64,000 nt of DNA from assembly GCF_046244365.1 (NCBI RefSeq), contig NZ_CP176395.1, positions 4,898,001 to 4,962,000 on the forward strand. The letters are read 5' to 3'. This document shows positions 1 through 9,274 of the stretch, piece after piece. A model generated the notes under the pieces. The model ran no database searches. It had not been told where the DNA came from and was given only the letters and a program-made list of their open reading frames with translations. Positions within the stretch are counted from its first letter, which is position 1; each line of letters starts with the position of its first letter. A program made the position numbers and the translations under genes. Source of the DNA: Paenibacillus_V sp046244365 (GTDB lineage Bacteria > Bacillota > Bacilli > Paenibacillales > NBRC-103111).

Positions 1-1816
1 ACGGCGGTTCCAAAAGGTTAACGAAGCTCCAAATAACGTGAAAGCAGACTTTTCAGCCCTTTCGCTTCCCAATAGGAAGTTGGAAGGGCATTATTTGTGT
101 TTCGAGACATTTCCCATACGCCTCGCCTTGAATTGGCCATGACAAAGCAAGCCCACTCCGGTACGCCGAGTGCTCGAAGCTCGCGAATTCGAGTGCGCAC
201 CCGTTTCCACTGCTTCCATAGGCACATGCGCAGCCTTCGACGTATCCACTGGTCGAACTTCTCGCAATGGTTCTTGGCTGCGGCCAAACGAAAATAACCA
301 ATCCAGCCGATGAGGTAACAGTTTAGCTGTGTAATGCGGCTTTCCATCGACATGGACCGCGTTCGGTTCGTTAGCTCTCGGACTTTCTCTTTGAATCGGG
401 AGAGCGTTTGTGGAGCTAGACGAATCGTCGCTTTCTTGTCTCTCAGGAAGCTAAAGCCCAGAAACTTGCGGTTCCAGGGCCTGTCTACCGCACTTTTCTC
501 TCGATTCACCTTCAGTTTCAGCTTTCCTTCTACGAAGCGAGTCACCGATTCCATCACACGCTCACCTGCACGTTTACTGGCCACGAAGATGTTGCAGTCG
601 TCCGCATAGCGGACGAACCGCAAGCCTCGTTTGGTTAGTTCTTTGTCCAGATCATCCAGTAGAATGTTCGCCAAAAGCGGACTCAATGGACCGCCTTGCG
701 GCGTTCCTTCTTCCGTTTTCTCTAGTGCCCCATCCGACATGACTCCGGCACTTAGATAAGCACGAATCAGTCTCAAGATACGCTTGTCCTTCACTTTTCG
801 TGCTACTCTTGCCATAAGCATGTCATGATTGACTCGGTCAAAGAATTTAGCCAGATCCATGTCTACGACCCATCTGAGGCCGCTTTGCACGTAGATTTGT
901 GCTTGTCTTACGGCGTCGTGCGCCCGTTTCCCTTGGCGAAACCCATAACTGTACCAAGAGAAATCTGCGTCGAAGATCGGGTTCATGACTTGTAGAAGCG
1001 CCTGCTGGAGGAAGCGGTCCATCACGGTCGGGATGCCGAGCAGCCGTACGCCGCCTCCGGGTTTGGGGATTTCCACCCGTTTGACTGGCGCGGGTCTGTA
1101 CGTTCCCGCGAGGAGGTCGGCTTTCGCCGCGTTCCAGTGTGTTTTCAGGTAAGCTTGTAGCTCTGCTACCGTTACACAGTCCACGCCGGGAGCTCCTCCG
1201 TTTTGCACCACTCGTTTGTAAGCCAGTCGAAGGTTGTCTCCTTCGAGCATTCGCTCTAGCAGGTCGTTTTGGTCTTCGCGAGAGGAAGGGGCGACTTGTG
1301 CCGTCGAAGAACTCGGCGCTCCGGCATACCCTGACGGCTTCACCGCTTCTCTTTGCCGCGAGCTCTCTTGTGAGATTTTCTGCTGTCTTTGCTCATCGTT
1401 CGAACGCATCGGTTTCCTCTCTCCTTTCGGTTCGGCCCTTCCGCAAGCTGTTGCAACAACTAGCGTACTATGGCCTCTGCTGACTCCTGCGGATTCAGCA
1501 GAGCCTTTCGGCTCTGGTTACGAAATCACTTCGCGTGTTCCGCAGGCCTCCCCAGATAAGAACGTCATCTTTCCGCCCGCGCTCGCCCAAGTTTACGGCT
1601 GCAGCCCTTGGCAGCTTTGGATTTTGTCTTGTAGTGGAGACTCATCCGACTGCGGCCGCCTCAAATTGGATTCGTGTACCTCAAGCCGTGCGTTTGCCGT
1701 AAGCTTCCTTCAGATTCCGCCTCGCGACGGACACCCTTGCTCTTGGCTAATGGTAGGCGCTTGCCAGCCCCCATTCCGGACTTTCACCGTAGAGATGACG
1801 CCCATGCTGGGCGTAC
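1..1816 (-). mobile_element. Group IIC intron, 3' end outside window
   Basis: The minus strand reads GTACGCCCAGCATGGGCG from position 1816, a typical bacterial class C intron 5' end with its first small hairpin (GCCCA/TGGGC); GTACG replaces the commoner GTGYG. The encoded reverse transcriptase occupies 18-1409. Immediately upstream of the 5' end lies the stem of a Rho-independent terminator (1822-1857), which is the known target preference of class C introns. The region 1410-1816 is the structured RNA of domains I to IV and holds no gene. Domains V and VI and the 3' splice site lie beyond position 1, so completeness cannot be judged. Confidence 0.85.
18..1409 (-). CDS. ltrA: Group II intron reverse transcriptase/maturase
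   Basis: A 463-residue intron-encoded protein that would splice its own intron RNA and reverse-transcribe it at the target site. The reverse transcriptase domain spans about residues 50-330, with the catalytic YADD box in RFVRYADDCNIFVASK and the upstream TPQGGPLSPLLANI block. A maturase (group II intron-specific) domain follows at about 350-440 (LNCYLIGWIGYFRLA). No HNH endonuclease domain is present, as expected for class C introns. The ATG is preceded by an AGAGAGG ribosome site six bases away. The frame is intact from start to stop, so the protein may be active. Confidence 0.92.
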   Translation of the reverse strand: MRSNDEQRQQKISQESSRQREAVKPSGYAGAPSSSTAQVAPSSREDQNDLLERMLEGDNLRLAYKRVVQNGGAPGVDCVTVAELQAYLKTHWNAAKADLLAGTYRPAPVKRVEIPKPGGGVRLLGIPTVMDRFLQQALLQVMNPIFDADFSWYSYGFRQGKRAHDAVRQAQIYVQSGLRWVVDMDLAKFFDRVNHDMLMARVARKVKDKRILRLIRAYLSAGVMSDGALEKTEEGTPQGGPLSPLLANILLDDLDKELTKRGLRFVRYADDCNIFVASKRAGERVMESVTRFVEGKLKLKVNREKSAVDRPWNRKFLGFSFLRDKKATIRLAPQTLSRFKEKVRELTNRTRSMSMESRITQLNCYLIGWIGYFRLAAAKNHCEKFDQWIRRRLRMCLWKQWKRVRTRIRELRALGVPEWACFVMANSRRGVWEMSRNTNNALPTSYWEAKGLKSLLSRYLELR

Positions 1817-1821
1817 AATCA

Positions 1822-1857
1822 AAAAGCTTGCTCCGGTCGTCGTCCGGGCAAGCTTTT
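1822..1857 (-). terminator. Terminator of the PAS kinase gene and intron target
   Basis: Perfect 10-bp outer stem AAAAGCTTGC/GCAAGCTTTT, inner CCGG/CCGG, seven-base loop. It lies 60 bases behind the stop of the histidine kinase gene and five bases before the intron 5' end. It serves as both terminator and 5' exon of the class C intron. Confidence 0.85.
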
Positions 1858-1917
1858 CTGTTCCATCGGAACGAATCGAAACCGATCCGTTCCGCTTTCG
1901 CATGGGCTGAAGGCAGC

Positions 1918-3903
1918 TCAGCCCGCCGGGGTAGCGCTCTGGCTCTCAAGGACCGTATGCGCCGCTCGATTCGCTACATACTTGTCCATAACCGCAATGA
2001 GCTGGTCCCTCTGCACCGGCTTCATAAGAAACTCAGCCGCGCCGAGCGAATAACCGAGCTGTCTGTCGCTCGTCATGGACCATACCACAACCGGAATATC
2101 CGCGAGCTCCGGCTCGTTTTTGAGCGCGGTAAGCACATTCCACCCGTCCATGCTCGGCATGAGAATATCCAAGCAAATCACTTTAGGGCGCATTTTTTTG
2201 GCCAGCCGCAGTCCCTCCGGACCATTATCCGCGAATGCGAGGGTCCAGCCGGTTTTCGCGAGATACCGTTCCATCAATTCCTGATTATAGGCTTCGTCGT
2301 CAATAAGCAGGATACTGACCTGACCGACCTCTTCAGCGGGATTCGCCGTTGCATCCATCTCGGGAGGTGGCGATCCTTTCGGTTCGTCAGATGCAGCGGG
2401 CAACCAGCAAATAAAGGTCGTACCCGCGCCAAACTCGCTCATCACTCGGATATCTCCGCCCATGAGTTGGCTAAAGCGCTGGCTGATCGCGAGTCCCAGG
2501 CCCGTCCCCCCATATTTCCGCGTCGTGGAAGCGTCCGCCTGCGTAAAGGGTTGAAACAGCTTGCCAAGCTGCTCCGGCGTCATGCCTATTCCGGTATCTT
2601 GGACGCGGAAGCCGTAACCGGGCCTGCCGTCTCTGGATTCCTTGCAAACCTCGAACGTGATCGAACCGGCCTCCGTAAACTTATTCGCGTTGCTCAACAG
2701 GTTAATCAGAATTTGCCGCAGCTTCATGACATCGGCCTTTATTTCTCCTTCTTCCTTGCAGATCGTGAGAATCCTGTTTCCTTTCCCCTCAACCAGCGGC
2801 CGTATCGTCGTCATCACGTCCTGAATCAGATCGGGCAAGCTGCATGTCTCCAAATGAAGCTCCATCTTACCGGATTCGATCTTGGAAATGTCAAGAATAT
2901 CGTTGATCAGCGCGAGAAGATGGTTGCCGGCTTTGCTGATCTTCGCTAAGTCCTCGACGAAAACCGGCTGGCCGAGCTCCTCCGCTTCCTCCTGCAGCAT
3001 TTCGCTGTAGCCGATGATCGCATTAAGCGGCGTTCGCAGCTCGTGGCTCATGTTGGCCAGAAACTGGCTCTTGATCAGATTGGCTTTGATCGCTTCATCA
3101 TGCGCTTTGGCAAGCTGCTTCGTACGTTCGGCAAGATCGGCTTCCGCCTTGACTCGATCGGTAATATCCGTTCGGATCGATATAAATTGATGGGGCGTTC
3201 CGTCGTCATTAAGAAAGGGCACAATGGTCGTGTTCATCCAGTATTCGCTGCCGTCCTTGGCCCGATTTTTGACCTCGCCTTTCCAGACATTGCCTTGTTT
3301 GATCGTATCCCACATGCCTTTGAAAAAAGTTTTCGGGTGAAAGCCCGAGTTGATAACCCGGTGCGTCTTTCCGATGAGCTCTTCCCGATCGTATTTCGAA
3401 ATTTCGCAGAACTTTTCATTTACATAAGTAATAATGCCATTATTGTCCGTTATAGCCACAATCGAGGAAGCATCCAGTGCATTTTCAATATCGCGCAAAC
3501 TTTCCATCGTCTGAATCAGCTTACTTTCATTATACTTGCGCTTAGTAATATCCGACCCAATCGCGACATGCTGATAGACGACTCCTTGCTCGTTCACGAA
3601 CGGCACTATAGTCAGGTTTATCCAATACTCGCTGCCGTCTTTGGCCCGATTTTTCAGCTCGCCTTTCCATACTTGCCCTTGACCGATCGTTTCCCATAGC
3701 TCTGTAAAAAGCGCCTGAGGATGAAAACCGGAATTTACCGTCGTATGGGGCAATCCGATGATTTCGTCCCTCGCAAACTTGGATATTTCACAGAAAAGAT
3801 CATTGGCATAAGTAATGATTCCTTTATGATCCGTAATGGAAACGATCGAAGAGGCTTCCAATGCGGCTAATGCATACCTGACATCTTTAAGATCCGTGAA
3901 CAT
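1918..3903 (-). CDS. PAS-PAS hybrid sensor histidine kinase
   Basis: A 661-residue cytoplasmic hybrid kinase without membrane segments. Two PAS/PAC modules (about residues 8-125 and 135-250) are very similar to each other and share an NSGFHP block and NRAKDGSEYW, so one arose by internal duplication. The phosphoacceptor histidine is about residue 287 in FLANMSHELRTPLNAI. An ATPase domain follows at about 400-505, with GTGLGLAISQRF, and a C-terminal receiver at about 550-650 contains ILLIDDE and the acceptor aspartate in ICLDILMP. No cognate output gene is adjacent, so the partner is unknown. The start is supported by AGGAG seven bases before ATG. Confidence 0.9.
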   Translation of the reverse strand: MFTDLKDVRYALAALEASSIVSITDHKGIITYANDLFCEISKFARDEIIGLPHTTVNSGFHPQALFTELWETIGQGQVWKGELKNRAKDGSEYWINLTIVPFVNEQGVVYQHVAIGSDITKRKYNESKLIQTMESLRDIENALDASSIVAITDNNGIITYVNEKFCEISKYDREELIGKTHRVINSGFHPKTFFKGMWDTIKQGNVWKGEVKNRAKDGSEYWMNTTIVPFLNDDGTPHQFISIRTDITDRVKAEADLAERTKQLAKAHDEAIKANLIKSQFLANMSHELRTPLNAIIGYSEMLQEEAEELGQPVFVEDLAKISKAGNHLLALINDILDISKIESGKMELHLETCSLPDLIQDVMTTIRPLVEGKGNRILTICKEEGEIKADVMKLRQILINLLSNANKFTEAGSITFEVCKESRDGRPGYGFRVQDTGIGMTPEQLGKLFQPFTQADASTTRKYGGTGLGLAISQRFSQLMGGDIRVMSEFGAGTTFICWLPAASDEPKGSPPPEMDATANPAEEVGQVSILLIDDEAYNQELMERYLAKTGWTLAFADNGPEGLRLAKKMRPKVICLDILMPSMDGWNVLTALKNEPELADIPVVVWSMTSDRQLGYSLGAAEFLMKPVQRDQLIAVMDKYVANRAAHTVLESQSATPAG

Positions 3904-4070
3904 CTTTCTTCTCCTATCCCGCTATGGAATGAATGCTTCCGTTATCCGTTCCGCTTCGCATCGCGACCGCAAGCGCTGGGAACGTTATACAAGAATAGCA
4001 GCGTGCAGCGGCAAAATTACCATTATATGCTTATATTATATCTCATTCTCTCCTACTAATTAACCTGCTT

Positions 4071-4102
4071 AACAAAAAAAGAAACCGCCGGAATGCTCCG
4101 GC
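4071..4102 (-). terminator. Rho-independent terminator
   Basis: The minus strand has GCCGGA/TCCGGC with a GCAT loop, followed by a T-rich run (seven Ts after a C). It stands 19 bases behind the decayed gene at 4121-4396, and suggests that gene was once transcribed from the minus strand. Confidence 0.75.
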
Positions 4103-4120
4103 AGCCTCGAGTGATTGCTA

Positions 4121-4396
4121 TTATTGCTTTCGCTCCCCCATAACGTCATGATTAAATTTTTCCAGTACGGAAACATCCGTTATGTTCTTGTTGCACACTT
4201 CGCTGTCCACGCACAAGTAGTTGCCGATCGCCTTATAGTAGTCAGGCGAAGCGTTAGCCGGCATCTATTTGGTAATCGCAACCTCGCTTGACGGTTCAAT
4301 CGGCAGACGAGACGGCCAACCGTTAGGAACTTCGGCACCAACCCTTAGAGCGCGTAATAGGATAATCTTATACTCGTCGGCTCGAATAAAGCGTTC
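4121..4396 (-). pseudogene. Decayed gene with in-frame stop
   Basis: One minus-strand frame is open from 4396 to a TAA at 4121 except for a single TAG at 4265-4267. Before the TAG it reads as plausible protein (AEVPNGWPSRLPIEPSSEV). After it, an ATG opens 47 codons (MPANASPDYYKAIGNYLCV to MGERKQ). No start precedes the first part, and an upstream TAA closes the frame at 4397-4399. A terminator follows on the same strand. I do not recognise the family. It is best read as a truncated remnant; the 47-codon piece could in principle be a separate small gene. Confidence 0.45.
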
Positions 4397-4415
4397 TTAA
4401 GGGAGTAGAGCTTCA

Positions 4416-5600
4416 TTGATAATGAATAACATGATAAAGCGGATAAGCAGGTTCAAGCAAAGCCGGCTCCCCCACATTTTGTCCATCAAAAAAGAACTTC
4501 AGGAAAAAAGTGGAAAAATAAATCAAAGTACGGCGAATGATTCGAACTTGGCCTTGAAGGACCGTAGCCTTATTCATCGGATCAAAGAGAGCACGCGGCA
4601 ATGGAATAGGAATAATGTAACCCGGACGATGGCTTACTATGACTTCTATTCGCGGTATCCCGAAATTCATTGGGCCTTGCTCGGGCATATGGTGTCAAGA
4701 AACGGTGGCTGGAATATGACGGATTTGAAGGGGGAGTTCCTCTCCCGGTTATTGCCGGAAGGGGGGCGTAAACCGTTTTTTGCGTTTCTGGAACGCGGCA
4801 ACTGGCTGATCTTTCAGGATGTCTATCCCCAGTTTTTAATATATGAGGAAAGCTTAAACCGTCGGGAGAACCTGTTTTACCTCCTGCCGTTTTTCCATGT
4901 ATCCACGTTCATGGAGACGATGTGGAATCATTTTTGGAAGATGGGAGACCGCTATCTGTTGGCTGTCGCTCTTATCATTAACGAACAAAGCTATCTCGAA
5001 CAAAGAGTAATCCGCAACCCTTATTACCAAAAAAACGTGACGCATACGATCGAATTCCAATTGCAGGATCTGTTAAGCTTGAATCAGATTCTTTTTCCTT
5101 TTTACAAGCGCAGAGAACATCCTTCCTTGCAGAAAACCGATATCATCGGACAAACGCTTCATCATTTCGCTTCCCTGCACGATCGCATTATGCTGGGCAA
5201 ACGGTTGTACTCGATTATTTTTCACGATCCGGATAAGCTGCGCAGCATATCGGACTGGGCGTCGAAGCATCCCCATACGGGATCGCGCAAAGACTACTGG
5301 CCGCATCTTTTTAACGACGTTAACGAATCCTCACCAAGCGTTCCCTATGAGCGTCGTCTGGAGCATTGCCGTTTAAGAGCAGGCGCAGCAAGATTCTATA
5401 GTCCCGTTTTACGACATGCCTGGAGCGATGTTGAACATGAGAAGACGGAGGAAGAGGACTGGTTTAAGGATTGGAAAGTCGTTCGTTATTTCCTCGGTCA
5501 GGAAGAACAAACGAACGGCCAAATCTTCCATGCCTATTGCGATACGTTGGAGAAACTGGAGCTTGCGGTTCTGGCGAAAACATCCCTCTTTCGGCGGTGA
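4416..5600 (+). CDS. DUF2515 family protein (YppC-like)
   Basis: A 394-residue soluble protein matching the DUF2515 family, which includes B. subtilis YppC. The family hallmark is visible at about residues 65-110 (NNVTRTMAYYDFYSRYPEIHWALLGHMVSRNGGWNMTDLKG). The function of the family is unknown. There is no signal peptide, and the protein is rich in aromatic and charged residues. The start is either TTG at 4416 or ATG at 4422; a GGGAG stands about ten bases before the TTG. The gene is monocistronic and runs opposite to both neighbours. Confidence 0.8.
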   Translation: MIMNNMIKRISRFKQSRLPHILSIKKELQEKSGKINQSTANDSNLALKDRSLIHRIKESTRQWNRNNVTRTMAYYDFYSRYPEIHWALLGHMVSRNGGWNMTDLKGEFLSRLLPEGGRKPFFAFLERGNWLIFQDVYPQFLIYEESLNRRENLFYLLPFFHVSTFMETMWNHFWKMGDRYLLAVALIINEQSYLEQRVIRNPYYQKNVTHTIEFQLQDLLSLNQILFPFYKRREHPSLQKTDIIGQTLHHFASLHDRIMLGKRLYSIIFHDPDKLRSISDWASKHPHTGSRKDYWPHLFNDVNESSPSVPYERRLEHCRLRAGAARFYSPVLRHAWSDVEHEKTEEEDWFKDWKVVRYFLGQEEQTNGQIFHAYCDTLEKLELAVLAKTSLFRR

Positions 5601-5631
5601 TATATACCGTTCTTTCTCCACTCTCTCGGAT

Positions 5632-5844
5632 TTAAGCCGAACTTAGGAATACAGACTCCTCCAGCCGGACTTCGCAAGCAAGCATGACTTCCTCGCCATC
5701 ATAACTCATCTTATCATCCATACGCCGAGTAAATGTGAGCTGGCATTGATTTCCGCTTATGTGAAACGACTTGCCCGATATCTTGAACTCGCTATTCCCA
5801 CTGATTGTGCGCATGCATCTTGACTTGAAGCACCTCCATCGCAC
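5632..5844 (-). CDS. Small hypothetical protein, possibly a remnant
   Basis: A 70-codon frame lying nine bases behind the DUF1801 gene on the same strand. From about residue 12 the composition looks protein-like (NSEFKISGKSFHISGNQC, MSYDGEEVMLACEVRLEE), but the first residues (MRWRCFKSRCM) look non-coding and no ribosome site precedes the ATG. It may be the tail of a truncated gene. I do not recognise a family. Confidence 0.3.
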   Translation of the reverse strand: MRWRCFKSRCMRTISGNSEFKISGKSFHISGNQCQLTFTRRMDDKMSYDGEEVMLACEVRLEESVFLSSA

Positions 5845-5853
5845 AGTATCCTG

Positions 5854-6297
5854 CTACGAGCTCGTCATTTCGACCCACTTGGCAACGACGGCTGCAAGCT
5901 TCTCCCTCTTGGCGTCCACATCGTTCATGTCGGTTAATGTAATGATGGCTCTGTCGCCGGCAGCCCAATTCAAAAGACCGGTTTGATCCTCAAAAAGCGG
6001 CCCCTTCCCGGCACGCTCTTTTACTTGGGCTCCGCAATGAAAAACCAATCGAAAAAACCCTTTCCCTTGCAATTGAAAGGTCACTCGATCTTCGTCATGG
6101 AAACAGAAACTCGGCGCATTCCATTTGATATGTTCCGTAATGTGTTCATTTGCGCTTAAAATGATGCTTCGAACCTCCATAATTTCCTTCTTGAGAGGAT
6201 GTTCGAGATTGTCAAGAAATTGTAAAACTTGCTGATGTCCGGGCAGCTTCGCCGATTTCTTGCCGGTTTTTACGGGCTCCTGCTTATTCGTTGTCAT
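5854..6297 (-). CDS. DUF1801 domain protein (YdhG-like)
   Basis: A 147-residue soluble protein with a DUF1801 domain over about residues 22-140. Supporting blocks are the HIKWNAPSF motif (about 56-64), FRLVFHCGAQVK and the closing AAVVAKWVEM helix. The fold is shared with the YdhG/FraC iron-chaperone-like group, but a biochemical role is not established for most members. The start region is lysine-rich, as usual for the family. It is transcribed away from the DUF2515 gene and independently of metNIQ. Confidence 0.8.
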   Translation of the reverse strand: MTTNKQEPVKTGKKSAKLPGHQQVLQFLDNLEHPLKKEIMEVRSIILSANEHITEHIKWNAPSFCFHDEDRVTFQLQGKGFFRLVFHCGAQVKERAGKGPLFEDQTGLLNWAAGDRAIITLTDMNDVDAKREKLAAVVAKWVEMTSS

Positions 6298-6452
6298 GAA
6301 AAATTGACCTGCTCCTTCCCGCTGCGTTCCTTCGTTCCCATTAATGGTTCGCTAAGATCTCGGAACTACCTGCCGGTATAGCGGACAAATTTGCAACACG
6401 AACGCGAACGTGATTTCGCAGCGGATCGGCTTCCGATCAAGCATCGGGCGAT

Positions 6453-7121
6453 TTATCGTTTGTCCGCTTTGGAAGCAAAGTAATCGCCGATAAATTGCAG
6501 AATGAATACGAAAACCAGGATGAGTCCGGTAGCGGCAACCGTAACGTCGTTATGACTTCGTTGAAATCCTTCCATATAGGCTAACGTCCCAAGTCCGCCT
6601 GCTCCGATCACTCCTGCCATTGCCGAAAAACCGACCAATAAGACGGCTGTAACGGTAATACCCGATAGGAGAGCGGGAAGCGATTCCGGAATGAGCACCT
6701 TGAGAATAATGGTACGGGTTCTGGCTCCCATGGCTTTTGCCGCTTCGATGACGCCTTTATCAACCTCCCGCATAGCAATCTGCACCAGCCGGGCATAAAA
6801 AGGCGCAGCGCCGATAATAAGCGCCGGTAAAGCGGCCTTTACCCCCAAAATGCTGCCTACGATTACCTTGGTGAACGGGATCAGTAAGATCACGAGAATA
6901 ATAAAAGGGATCGAACGAAACACATTGACGAAGGCGGACAACGCCATATTCACCCCTTTATTTTCCCACACATTGCCTTTTTCCGTCAAAAACAATGCCG
7001 TTCCCAACAGCAAGCCAAGCACAAAGGTTGCGGCAAGCGAAACAAGGGTCAAAACCATCGTTTCATAGGCAGCGGTCAACAACCTTTCGGCATTCACATT
7101 GGTAAAATAAGATTCAATCAT
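6453..7121 (-). CDS. metI: Methionine ABC transporter permease
   Basis: A 222-residue inner-membrane permease of the MetI family that, with MetN and MetQ, imports D- and L-methionine. Five or more hydrophobic segments are visible. The conserved EAA loop is in DKGVIEAAKAMGARTRTIILKVLIPESLPAL (about residues 130-160), where MetN docks. The ATG overlaps the end of metN by eight bases, so translation is coupled. It is the last gene of the metQ-metN-metI operon. The order on the transcript (binding protein first) differs from the B. subtilis metNPQ order. Confidence 0.95.
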   Translation of the reverse strand: MIESYFTNVNAERLLTAAYETMVLTLVSLAATFVLGLLLGTALFLTEKGNVWENKGVNMALSAFVNVFRSIPFIILVILLIPFTKVIVGSILGVKAALPALIIGAAPFYARLVQIAMREVDKGVIEAAKAMGARTRTIILKVLIPESLPALLSGITVTAVLLVGFSAMAGVIGAGGLGTLAYMEGFQRSHNDVTVAATGLILVFVFILQFIGDYFASKADKR

Positions 7122-8148
7122 GCGTGATCACCTCCACATCCACTTGCCGATCTCGAATATAGGATATCGCTTTTTCGACTTCATTCTTATCCCCTTCGAT
7201 ATAAACGAAAAGCGTGCCATAGGCGCCTTTTTGCGTTTGCGACAGCTTCCCCTGCAAAATATTGATCGTAACGGAAGCATGACGAATGACATGGGTAATG
7301 ACCGGTTGTTCGGCCGCTTCGCCATAGAATGCGAGCCTCAGCACCTTGCCGTTCGGATACCTGTCGGAAATATGCTCGATCATGCCGAAGGTTTCTTCCG
7401 TTTCGGCGACCTGTTTCACAAATTGCTTCGTGACGGCTTGCTGCGGCCTTTTAAACACTTGCAGGACATCGCCTTGTTCCACAATGCTTCCGCTATCCAT
7501 AACGGCTACCCGGTGACAAATCTTGCGTATTACATGCATCTCATGCGTAATAAGGACAATCGTTATTCCCCATTTTCGGTTAATGTCCACCAGCAAGTCC
7601 AGAATGGAATCCGTCGTTTGCGGATCCAGCGCCGATGTGGCCTCATCGCAAAGCAGCACCTTCGGATTGGCCGCTAAAGCTCTGGCAATGCCGACGCGCT
7701 GTTTTTGTCCGCCGCTTAGCTGGGAAGGATATGCATGCTCTTTTCCTTCTAAACCAACCAGTTTCATAAGCTCACGGATCCGTTCGAAGCGATCGGCCGG
7801 ACTTACGCCTGCAACCTCAAGCGGAAAGGAGATATTTTCCTTAACGGTACGCGACCACAATAAATTAAAATGCTGGAATATCATCCCGATTCCTTGACGG
7901 GCATTGCGCAGCTTGTTTCCTGTCAGCCGATCGATACGGTTTCCGGCTACCTCGACCGTTCCTGTGGACGGCGTTTCGAGCCCGTTCAGCAAGCGGATCA
8001 GCGTACTTTTTCCGGCGCCGCTGTATCCGATCATGCCGAAGATCTCCCCTTCTTCGACATGCAGATTCACATCGTTTAATGCCGTTACTTCGGCTTTGCT
8101 TGACTTGTACACTTTTGTGACGCCTGTTAACGTAATGATCGTTCCCAC
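7114..8148 (-). CDS. metN: Methionine ABC transporter ATP-binding protein
   Basis: A 344-residue ATPase powering methionine import. Walker A is GYSGAGKST (about residues 41-49), the signature LSGGQKQRVGIARAL follows, and Walker B is VLLCDEATSALD. The C-terminal 80 residues (from about 265) form the NIL domain, a methionine-binding regulatory domain that lets intracellular methionine inhibit transport. Length and domain order are standard for MetN. It lies 80 bases behind metQ and overlaps metI. Confidence 0.95.
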   Translation of the reverse strand: MGTIITLTGVTKVYKSSKAEVTALNDVNLHVEEGEIFGMIGYSGAGKSTLIRLLNGLETPSTGTVEVAGNRIDRLTGNKLRNARQGIGMIFQHFNLLWSRTVKENISFPLEVAGVSPADRFERIRELMKLVGLEGKEHAYPSQLSGGQKQRVGIARALAANPKVLLCDEATSALDPQTTDSILDLLVDINRKWGITIVLITHEMHVIRKICHRVAVMDSGSIVEQGDVLQVFKRPQQAVTKQFVKQVAETEETFGMIEHISDRYPNGKVLRLAFYGEAAEQPVITHVIRHASVTINILQGKLSQTQKGAYGTLFVYIEGDKNEVEKAISYIRDRQVDVEVITHD

Positions 8149-8228
8149 CCCGTTTCTCTAAAATCCGAAAACACCCTTCTGCAGCTGTGACAGAAAGGCG
8201 TCGGCTTACCGCTTCAAAATACCTTACG

Positions 8229-9044
8229 CTATTTACCGGTTACAGGCATAACCGCTCCTTTGTATTTTTCGTTAATGAAGTTTGCGATCGCTTCGGATTT
8301 CAGCACGTCCATAAGCGCGACGATTTCCTTGCGCGTTTCATCGCCCTTGCGGACTGCGATAATGTTGGCATACGGCGAATTACCGCTTTCCAGAATAAGC
8401 GAATCCTTTTGCGGATCCAGACCGGCATCGAGTGCGTAATTCGTGTTGATCGCAATGAGATCGGCTTCGTTATTCTTATAGGCTTGCGGGAGCAAGCCCG
8501 GATCGATTTCGGGTAAAAACTTGATTTTTTTCGGATTTTCCGCAATATCTTTATCCGTTGCCGTGATCTTATCGACGCCGTCCTTCAGTTTGATCAAACC
8601 CTTCGACTCCAGAAGCATCAAGATGCGTCCGAATTCCGACGGATTGTTGCTTTTCAGAAAGGTCGCCCCTTCTTTCACATCCTCCGTCTTTTTATAGTTG
8701 CGTGAATAAATGCCGAACGGTTCTATATGCACGGCGCCGGCGCTGACCAGCTCAAACCCGTTATCCTTTACCGCCTTGTCCAAGAAAGGAATATGCTGAA
8801 AGTAATTCGCGTCGATTTCTTTCTCCGCCAATGCTTTGTTCGGCAGCACGATGTCTTGGAAGGGCTTGATGACGAGGGTAATGCCCTTTTCTTTCAATAA
8901 AGGCTTGGCTTTCTCCAAAATTTCGGCATGGGGCACATTCGCGGCGCCGACAATCAGTTTGCCGGGCGTACCGCCCTTGCTTCCGCATGCGGCTATGGCC
9001 AACATCAGTACCGCTACTAGGATAACACCTATGATTCTTTTCAT
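8229..9044 (-). CDS. metQ: Methionine-binding lipoprotein
   Basis: A 271-residue NlpA/MetQ family lipoprotein. The signal peptide ends in a lipobox (LAIAACG), so cysteine 20 would be lipidated and the protein held on the outer face of the membrane. Family blocks include LIVGAANVPHAEILE at about 30-45 and YANIIAVRKGDE near the C-terminus. GGGGAG precedes the ATG at good spacing. First gene of the operon. Its 230-base leader contains none of the conserved core of a SAM (S-box) riboswitch, which commonly controls this operon in Bacillus. Confidence 0.93.
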   Translation of the reverse strand: MKRIIGVILVAVLMLAIAACGSKGGTPGKLIVGAANVPHAEILEKAKPLLKEKGITLVIKPFQDIVLPNKALAEKEIDANYFQHIPFLDKAVKDNGFELVSAGAVHIEPFGIYSRNYKKTEDVKEGATFLKSNNPSEFGRILMLLESKGLIKLKDGVDKITATDKDIAENPKKIKFLPEIDPGLLPQAYKNNEADLIAINTNYALDAGLDPQKDSLILESGNSPYANIIAVRKGDETRKEIVALMDVLKSEAIANFINEKYKGAVMPVTGK

Positions 9045-9274
9045 TCCGCTTCTCTCCCCTTATGCATACGCTTCTGTTCCTGCGCGGCCGTTTGTATCAG
9101 GTAATCTTTAGTAATCTACTGATTTTAGTCGGAATAGTAATTGAACCGACCCTGGCCGCCGTGGTTTCCTAGATCATATATTCCGCACTACGGAAAACTA
9201 CGAAAACCTATTTATCGCTCCGGAAATGTTTATCGTCGGGAAATTCGAGCGGGTAAAGTGAAACGAATATATCC

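Noticed and set aside
1234..2949. A 571-codon plus-strand ORF.
   Set aside because: It runs antisense through the intron and the histidine kinase gene and lacks any domain or sensible composition; it is a shadow of the minus-strand frames.
9045..9274. SAM (S-box) riboswitch before metQ.
   Set aside because: The conserved core elements are not seen on the minus strand.
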